A stretch of 64,000 bases of DNA from contig CANTUQ010000055.1 of NCBI GenBank assembly GCA_947683425.1, positions 2,964,001-3,028,000 on the forward strand, written 5' to 3'. The translations under genes and the position numbers were made by a program. Below the pieces are notes generated by a model. It was not told the DNA's origin. It ran no database searches and worked only from the letters and a program-made list of their open reading frames with translations. The DNA is from Excoecaria cochinchinensis (taxonomy: Eukaryota > Streptophyta > Magnoliopsida > Malpighiales > Euphorbiaceae). Below, piece after piece: positions 57,945 to 64,000 of this stretch. Numbering within the stretch: the first letter of the stretch is position 1; every line of letters begins with the position of its first letter.

Positions 57945-60695
57945 TTGGATAAGGGGTTTATTCGACCTAGCATATCTCCATGGGGAGCTCCAGTTCTATT
58001 TGTCGAGAAGAAAGATGGATCCCTGCGGATGTGTATTGACTACCGGCAGATTAATAAAGTTACAGTGAAGAACAAGTATCCGTTGCCTAGGATTGAAGAT
58101 TTGTTCGATCAGCTTCGAGGTGCGGGTGTTTTCTCCAAGATAGATCTTCGATCAGGGTACTATCAGCTTCGAGTTCAGGATGCAGATGTGGTTAAGACTG
58201 CATTTCGGACTAGGTATGGCCACTATGAGTTTCTTGTGATGCCGTTTGGTTTGACAAATGCTCCAGCGGCTTTTATGGATCTGATGAACCGTGTGTTTAG
58301 GCCATACTTAGATCGATTTGTAGTAGTGTTCATTGATGATATCTTGGTGTATTCCAAGGATGAGAGTGAGCATGAGGAGCATCTCCGATTGGTTCTTCAG
58401 ATGTTGAGAGAGCATCAGTTGTTTGCTAAGCTTAGCAAGTGTGATTTCTGGCTTCGAGAAGTGTCATTCTTGGGTCACATTGTTTCAGCTAGAGGTATCC
58501 AGGTAGATCCAGCCAAGATTGAGGCGATAGTTGATTGGAAAGCGCCTAGAAATGTTCAGGAAGTGAGGAGTTTCCTTGGTTTAGCAGGTTACTACCGTCG
58601 CTTTGTTAAGGGATTTTCTGTGATTGCTGCTCCGATGACTAGATTGTTGAGGAAAGGAGTCAGATTTGAGTGGTCAGACAGGTGTCAGTCTTGTTTTGAT
58701 CGGTTAAAGCAGTTGCTTGTTGAGGCTCCTATCCTTACTCAACCCATCTCGGGTAAGGAGTTTGTCATTTACAGTGATGCTTCGGGTGTTGGTCTTGGAT
58801 GTGTGCTGATGCAGGAAGGAAAAGTAGTGGCTTATGCTTCTCGTCAGTTGAAGCCACATGAGAGGAACTATCCGACGCATGATCTTGAGTTGGCAGCTGT
58901 GATCTTTGCTTTGAAGATTTGGCGTCACTACTTGTATGGGGAAAACTGTAGGATCTTCTCAGACCACAAGAGCTTGAAGTATTTCCTTTCACAGAAGGAG
59001 TTGAACATGAGACAGCGCCGATGGTTGGAGTTGTTCAAGGATTACGAATGCATTGTGGATTACCATCCTGGTAAGGCTAATGTAGTCGCTGATGCTTTGA
59101 GTCGAAAATTGGTTTCAGCCTTGTTCTTGAGGCGACTCAAATGGAGATTTGGTTCTGATGGGGCTTTGCTTGCCCAGTTGTGTGTGAAGCCTACTTTGAG
59201 ACAGAGGATTGTGGATGCTCAGAGAGACGATGTGAGGCTTCAGCAGATTGTGCATGAGGTTAGAACGGGTAAGCCATCAGAGTTCTCAGTTCAGGATGAG
59301 GTACTTATGTTCAGAGATCGCCTGTGTGTACCAGAATCTGAGGATTTGAGGAGACAGCTCATGAGTGAGGCGCATAGTTCAGTCTTTACTATGCATCCGG
59401 GCAGTGAGAAGATGTATAGAGACATGAAGCAATTCTATTGGTGGTCCGGTATGAAGCGTGATATAGTAGATTTTGTTTCCAAGTGCTTGACTTATCAGCA
59501 GGTAAAGGCCGAGCATCATGTTCCTTCGGGTTTGCTTATGCCTTTATCTATTCCTGAGTGGAAATGGGATGATATCGCCATGGACTTTGTTTCTGGTTTG
59601 CCTTTGACTCAGAGGAAACATGACTCAGTTTGGGTTATTGTGGATCGGCTTACGAAATCAGCTCACTTTCTGCCGGTTAGAGTGGACTACTCCTTGGATA
59701 GATTGGCCAGTATCTTTGTGGATGAGATAGTTCGGTTGCATGGTGTACCTTTGTCCATAGTGTCAGATCGAGATCCGAGGTTTACTTCCAAGTTTTGGAA
59801 AGAGTTACAGAGAGCTTTGGGCACTAGGTTGAACTTCAGTACAGCGTTTCATCCTCAGACCGATGGTCAGTCAGAGCAAGTTATTCAGATTCTGGAGGAT
59901 ATGATGAGGGCTTGTGCTTTGGACTTTCCGGGTAGCTGGGACAGATATGTGTCGCTTATGGAGTTTGCCTACAACAACAGTTTTCAGTCGAGTATCGGTA
60001 TGGCACCATATGAGGCTTTGTATGGTCGTCAGTGTAGGACTCCGATTTGTTGGACCGAGCTATCCGAGAGATCTATGATTGGACCAGACTTGGTTAGAGA
60101 TACTGAAGAGAAAATCAGAGTAGTGCAGCGGAATTTGAAGGCAGCCAAGGACCGACAGAAGTCTTATGCCAATTTGAAAAGGAAAGATGTGCATTTTGAG
60201 ATCGGGGACAATGTTTTCCTTAAGGTTTCACCTTGGAGGAAAGTGCTTCGGTTTGGCAAGAAAGGCAAGCTTAGTCCTCGTTTCATTGGACCTTATGAGA
60301 TTTTGGCTAAGGTGGGACCTGTAGCCTATAGATTGGCGCTACCGATGGAGTTAGCAAAGTTGCATGATGTGTTTCACGTTTTGATGCTTCGTCGGTACAG
60401 ATCAGATCCTTCACATGTTCTGTCAGTTCAGGATATCCAGGTTCAGCCAGACTTCTCTTATGATGAGGAACCGCGAGCTATTCTAGCCCGAGAGGTGAGG
60501 CAGTTTAGAAATAAGCAGATTCCTTTGGTTAAAGTGTTGTGGATCCATCATGGAGTCGAAGAAGCGACTTGGGAACCAGAGGAGTCCATGAGAGCTCAGT
60601 ATCCGCAGTTGTTCAGTTCAGGTGAGAATTTCGAGGACGAAATTCTTATTAGTAGGGGAGAGTTGTCACACCCCGTTTGCCCCCTAGTAGAATGA
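57945..60695 (+). CDS. pol: Retrotransposon polyprotein fragment: RT, RNase H, integrase, chromodomain (element H)
   Basis: A 916-residue open frame. It follows an in-frame TAG at 57930 and opens on TTG, not ATG, because the 5' part of gag-pol is deleted; the first in-frame ATG is at 58029. RT: residues 1-230, with FIDD at 129-132. RNase H: about 272-390, with D278, E315, D340 and D383. Integrase: zinc region H477, H484 and C514, but the fourth ligand is Tyr517; core D547, D608 and E644 (DD35E). A chromodomain-like tail lies at about 843-890 ([11 protein letters not shown]...EEATWEPE). The last 10 or so residues are encoded by the 3' LTR. Function when intact: reverse transcription, and integration guided to chromatin. 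The altered zinc ligand and missing gag, protease and start codon argue against function. Confidence 0.88.
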   Translation: MDKGFIRPSISPWGAPVLFVEKKDGSLRMCIDYRQINKVTVKNKYPLPRIEDLFDQLRGAGVFSKIDLRSGYYQLRVQDADVVKTAFRTRYGHYEFLVMPFGLTNAPAAFMDLMNRVFRPYLDRFVVVFIDDILVYSKDESEHEEHLRLVLQMLREHQLFAKLSKCDFWLREVSFLGHIVSARGIQVDPAKIEAIVDWKAPRNVQEVRSFLGLAGYYRRFVKGFSVIAAPMTRLLRKGVRFEWSDRCQSCFDRLKQLLVEAPILTQPISGKEFVIYSDASGVGLGCVLMQEGKVVAYASRQLKPHERNYPTHDLELAAVIFALKIWRHYLYGENCRIFSDHKSLKYFLSQKELNMRQRRWLELFKDYECIVDYHPGKANVVADALSRKLVSALFLRRLKWRFGSDGALLAQLCVKPTLRQRIVDAQRDDVRLQQIVHEVRTGKPSEFSVQDEVLMFRDRLCVPESEDLRRQLMSEAHSSVFTMHPGSEKMYRDMKQFYWWSGMKRDIVDFVSKCLTYQQVKAEHHVPSGLLMPLSIPEWKWDDIAMDFVSGLPLTQRKHDSVWVIVDRLTKSAHFLPVRVDYSLDRLASIFVDEIVRLHGVPLSIVSDRDPRFTSKFWKELQRALGTRLNFSTAFHPQTDGQSEQVIQILEDMMRACALDFPGSWDRYVSLMEFAYNNSFQSSIGMAPYEALYGRQCRTPICWTELSERSMIGPDLVRDTEEKIRVVQRNLKAAKDRQKSYANLKRKDVHFEIGDNVFLKVSPWRKVLRFGKKGKLSPRFIGPYEILAKVGPVAYRLALPMELAKLHDVFHVLMLRRYRSDPSHVLSVQDIQVQPDFSYDEEPRAILAREVRQFRNKQIPLVKVLWIHHGVEEATWEPEESMRAQYPQLFSSGENFEDEILISRGELSHPVCPLVE
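60640..60663 (+). other. Polypurine tract of element H
   Basis: AGTAGGGGAGAGT immediately precedes the 3' LTR and overlaps the end of the pol frame, after the FEDEI codons. Confidence 0.75.
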
Positions 60696-61576
60696 GCCTG
60701 TCTGTCTGTCTGTATGTGTAAGCATTCGCATGTGTTCGGCATTTCATAAGGGTATTTTAGGAAAATGTATGTTTTTGGGGTTTTGTTAGTACGTGGGTGC
60801 ATACATGGCATTAAGGTGTGAATTAATTGAGTTATACTTGTGTGCACTTGCTTATACCATTGTAGGGTGTTTAATTAGGAGTGTGTAGAGTGTGTGTAGT
60901 GTATTCTAGTTTAGTGTGAGTGGTTAGCTTCACCAATAGGAATTGGACACATGCTTAGGGCAAAGAAAAGAAAAAGAAAAGGGAATGAAAGAAAGGAAAT
61001 AGTCAGATTTACGTTTTCTTCTTCACTCACCTTCTTCTTCTTCATTTTCTTTACTCTAAGAATTGTGGTTTGGATTCAAGCTTGAATTGGTGGAGTTAAT
61101 CTCTCCTTGCATCTTCTAAATTAGTTAGTATGTATCTTTGTCTTTGTCTTACTGTAATTTTCATCTTCTTCTTCCTTGAGTTTAGGTTTAACTTAGGGTT
61201 GCATTATTGTGTTTGTGTTCTAGCTAAAGCTCCTCGTGATCCAAAGGGTAAAGAGGTTGCTGGACCTAGTGGAGCTAAGTGATAGAAGCTTAGATTTCAG
61301 GTTTGGGAACTATTGATTGTGATTTGTGTGATTTTGAGTTTACTGTAAAATTTTAGGGTTTATGTTCTTGAATAGCTTCAATGCATGTATTCTTGATTTG
61401 GTTGTTTAAATGCTGAATTGAGTTGTATATATGTTGCTTATATTGTTTGGAATGTTTACTGGAAGGTAAGAACAGGTTTGTTTGGTTTTGAATCAAATTC
61501 GGGATGGATTTCTGGGTTCTGAGAATTCTGGAAATGGGAAAATCGTGTTTCTGTTGAAGTTCCCATTTCCAGATCG

Positions 61577-61974
61577 TGTGTCGCGTGACTAGCCAAGAGA
61601 GGGAGGCAAGTCACGAGACGTGACCTTCGATCACGACTCGTGACCTGCCAGCTTGAGGCCAGTCACGAGTTGTGGCTGCTGTCACAACTCGTGACCAGCT
61701 AAAATGAGGCCAGTCACGAGACGTGACTCCCAGTCACGACTTGTGACCGGCCTGAGGGAGAGTCACTGGAGACAGTCACGCGTGACCTGTCTCAAAGAAG
61801 CCAGTCACGAGACGTGACGCCCAGTCACGACTCGTGACCGGCAAGAGCGAAGGCGTGACCAGACGAGGCACGTCGCGTGATCTGCGAGGGACGAAGCAAG
61901 TCACGAGGCGTGACCCACAGTCACGTCTCGTGACCTGCCCTGTGAGGAGGCAAGTCACGCCTCGTGACCAGCCA
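61577..61974 (+). repeat. Palindrome array in the H 3' LTR
   Basis: Same GTCACGA..CGTGAC array as in the 5' copy with a handful of base changes. Several are C to T or G to A at CpG sites (for example CACGCCGCG in the 5' copy versus CACGTCGCG here). Confidence 0.88.
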
Positions 61975-62174
61975 ACCTCACCCGTTACCCCGTTCAGCCC
62001 TTTTTCCGAAATTTCCCGGATTTTGACTCAGGAATGAGTTTGGTGTTTCTTCTGAATGGATTTATTTTGCGATATGATGCATGCCATAATTTGTATATGC
62101 TTTGATATAAATGATACCATGAATTTCTGATGAATTCTATTCCGTACTCTGAATTGTGATTTGAATGACGCATA

Positions 62175-62451
62175 ACCTGCTAGAGTCGAGTAAGTGGATA
62201 GTTAGGCATGCCTAATAGAGTCTGTTAGCTGCAGCCCATAGTTCTTTTTGGACCCCGATCAGGTCCCCGTTTGGTTCCTCGCGAACCCTTTTCTGTATTG
62301 GATCTTGTTTAAGGTCCCTTTTGAAAATATCTGTGAAAGTTAAAGTATAATGGTTTAATCGATTCGTACCCGTAACGTACTGTCTGTAATCGGCTCGTAC
62401 CCGGAAAGTACTGTCTGTATACTCGTTATCCACTACCTAGAGTCAGCAGGT
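62175..62451 (+). other. Multi-hairpin LTR block, LTR H
   Basis: The outer stem ACCTGC...GTGGATA pairs with TATCCAC...GCAGGT. Inside: TTAGGCATGCCTAA (62202-62215), AGCTGCAGC, GGACCCCGATCAGGTCC (62250-62266), GGTTCCTCGCGAACC (62273-62287), GGATCTT/AAGGTCC (62300-62317, a U-G pair where C has U-A), GTACCCGTAACGTAC (62366-62380) and GTACCCGGAAAGTAC (62397-62411). Confidence 0.85.
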
Positions 62452-62703
62452 GTTCTTTGAATGTTTATTTGAACCGCTCTAATCTGATTTGGCTATAAAT
62501 GGATTATCTGAATAAGTATATCGATGTAATGTATTTTGGATTATTTCTGAATGAATATGATTATGAAATACTGATGGTATGGCTTTCTTACATGAGCATG
62601 TTTGTATGAATTATGTTATAACCTTTGCATTCTGCCATCGTGAATGTGTTATGCCTTGACGACCATTGTGAATGGCCGTCCATAATTTATGTGTGTTTCC
62701 CCA

Positions 62704-62741
62704 CTAAGCGTTTATCGCTTAGCACGGTGTTTTTACCCGTG
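62704..62741 (+). other. Twin hairpin motif, LTR H
   Basis: CTAAGCGTTTATCGCTTAG then CACGG...CCGTG and CAGGT. Confidence 0.85.
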
Positions 62742-63140
62742 CAGGTGCGGAAGGCGTTTTGCTTTGGGAGAGTCGCCGTCATCAAGCCAACACAGAAGGG
62801 ATTAGTGTAGGGCTCAGTTTTGTATCAGTGATGATTCTTTTTGTATAGAACTCTCTGTATCAGTTTTGTATCAGCTTCCGCTTTTGTATCTATATTTTGT
62901 ATATGTAATATTATTTTGTATCAGCTAGTTGATCAGATCATTATTGTAATAGTTTATTATAGTAATGCATGATCAGCTTTTGCTTTCTGCATGTAAAGTT
63001 TTTAATTATTCTGTATTTTCTGAATGTATGTTTGAATGAATGTATGTTTTACTTTGTACTTGCTTGGTGGCACCTTTACTCATACGGCATCTCACTCCTT
63101 CTCGGATGGGATCGCCTACGTATGGGAAGGGGGTGTTACA

Positions 63141-64000
63141 CTCAATGAGCCTAAGACAACACATATGCATCCGTTTTGGGCAAGCCAGAGATATTTTGGA
63201 GACCCCACCCCAATAGAACATTGGGATAGTCCTCTAACCTCGTGGAGCCTAGGGCTATGCAAATTGGGCCTATTTTGGCAACAAGAGATATTTTGTAGAC
63301 CCCACCCCAATGAGACATTGTGATGGTCCTCTAATCTCATTGAGCCTAAGACCAGAGATGGTTCGAGACTTCCCTTTTATTCATACCTTGGTTAAAGTTA
63401 CAATTGAGTTTTGAATTTAAGATTTTATCCCTTTTCTCATTCATTTAAATGCACGAATTTGAGCGCATATCAATCATATAATAAAATGATAAATAAAAAA
63501 AATAAAAATGGTAAAAAGAATATAATAAATTACAATAAAACTAGGGGCAGAATACAACCCCCAATGTAATTGAAATGTAAATCATACATAAAACGGGATA
63601 TTTATTAAAGATGAGGACATTGGTACTCAACTACATAATTAAAGAAAACAATTTTAATGTGACAATTTAGTTTAGATGGAAAAACTAGGACATTGGTCCC
63701 ATTTTATTAGAAAAAAACCTAACTTATTTATAAAAATATTTGTGCAATTTTAATTAAACGTGTATAAAATAAATAATTTTATTAGTAATTACATGACAAA
63801 TTAATTAAAAATACAAATAAAGGAAAAATAATAAATACAATAAAAAGATAAATCCCTAATCTCCTCTTTCGTTCGCATGGATGCTCAAACATGACAAAAA
63901 TAAGTATCAAAGCAAAAAAACACAAATAAATTGATGTTAGTAATTAAATAAAAAATCAATTAAATATATAAAATAATACATAACAAATTAAAATAGATAA
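63141..64000 (-). mobile_element. Inverted G-family LTR (G'), right part, runs off the window
   Basis: After the duplicated CTCAA the sequence is the complement of LTR G around 53900-54720: the GAGCCTA/CCCACCCCAAT.GA.CATTG repeats, AATACAACCCCCA, and AGGACATTGGTCCCATTTTATT. No gene is present. The LTR start is beyond the window end. Confidence 0.75.

Larger units (their letters stand above)
56381..63140 (+). mobile_element. Young, internally deleted chromovirus-type element H
   Basis: TSD CTCAA at 56376-56380 and 63141-63145; termini TGTCACACCCC and GGTGTTACA. The 3' LTR (60664-63140) is complete, but the 5' LTR is cut at about 57879. The deletion removed the rest of that LTR (about 980 bp), PBS, gag, protease and the start of RT. 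The remaining pol is open for 2.75 kb. By eye there are roughly 15 differences over the 1.5 kb shared by the two LTRs, which suggests a recent insertion. With no PBS or gag it cannot move alone. Confidence 0.92.
60664..63140 (+). mobile_element. 3' LTR of element H (2477 bp)
   Basis: Complete, TGTCACACCCC...GGGTGTTACA. In order: CCAAT motif (about 60936), CT-rich leader, acceptor-like GATTTCAGGTTTGGG (about 61290-61305), palindrome array, hairpin block and twin hairpin. Confidence 0.92.

Overview
The window is plant nuclear repeat DNA: AT-rich, with layers of nested LTR retrotransposons and no recognisable host gene, tRNA or rRNA gene. The coding sequence is Ty3/gypsy gag-pol of the chromovirus type (RT, RNase H and integrase, with a chromodomain-like tail). 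I infer an angiosperm with a large, repeat-rich genome but cannot name the species.

Layout. 1-3051: 3' end and 3' LTR of a non-autonomous element (A). 3052-6519: truncated minus-strand LTR (K). 6520-8053: minus-strand LTR fragment (L) with a 5S rRNA-like segment. 8054-13679: minus-strand LTR and long non-coding 3' region of a Tat/Ogre-like element (I). 13685-33808: complete chromovirus B (target-site duplication TGTGG) with a decayed gag-pol. Its 5' LTR holds a Ty1/copia-like solo LTR; its 3' LTR holds non-autonomous element C (23762-32447), which has two 3.8-kb LTRs and a 1.1-kb interior. 33972-46054: LTR remnant M, then minus-strand chromovirus D, whose protease region is split by solo LTR N (41087-45221, TSD CACTT). 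46055-50520: two fused minus-strand LTRs (E/F) with a Mutator-like MITE. 50521-54820: Tat-like element G with a 101-bp tandem array and a 3' LTR. 54821-56214: chromovirus LTR fragment J. 56215 to the end: an inverted copy of the G LTR (G'), split by young element H (56381-63140, TSD CTCAA). H has an open 2.75-kb pol frame but has lost gag, protease, the primer-binding site and part of its 5' LTR.

The most notable structure is in the LTRs. Diverged families (A, B, C, D, F, H, K, M, N) share a block of about 250 bp closed by a long inverted repeat (xCCTG...GTGGATA paired with TATCCAC...CAGGx). It encloses a TTAGGCATGCCTAA palindrome and a row of short stem-loops whose stem sequences differ between families while pairing is kept. 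About 0.2-0.9 kb further on, most carry a nearly invariant twin hairpin (CTAAGCGTTATCGCTTAG, then CACGGG...CCCGTG). Upstream of the block the LTRs carry arrays of CpG-containing palindromes at equivalent positions, but the palindrome sequence is of entirely different types in different families. A candidate GT-AG intron of about 195 bp is also conserved in many of these LTRs.

None of the elements looks fully autonomous. H carries the best-preserved enzyme domains. A and C keep LTRs, PPT and (in C) a PBS, and may have been mobilised by relatives.
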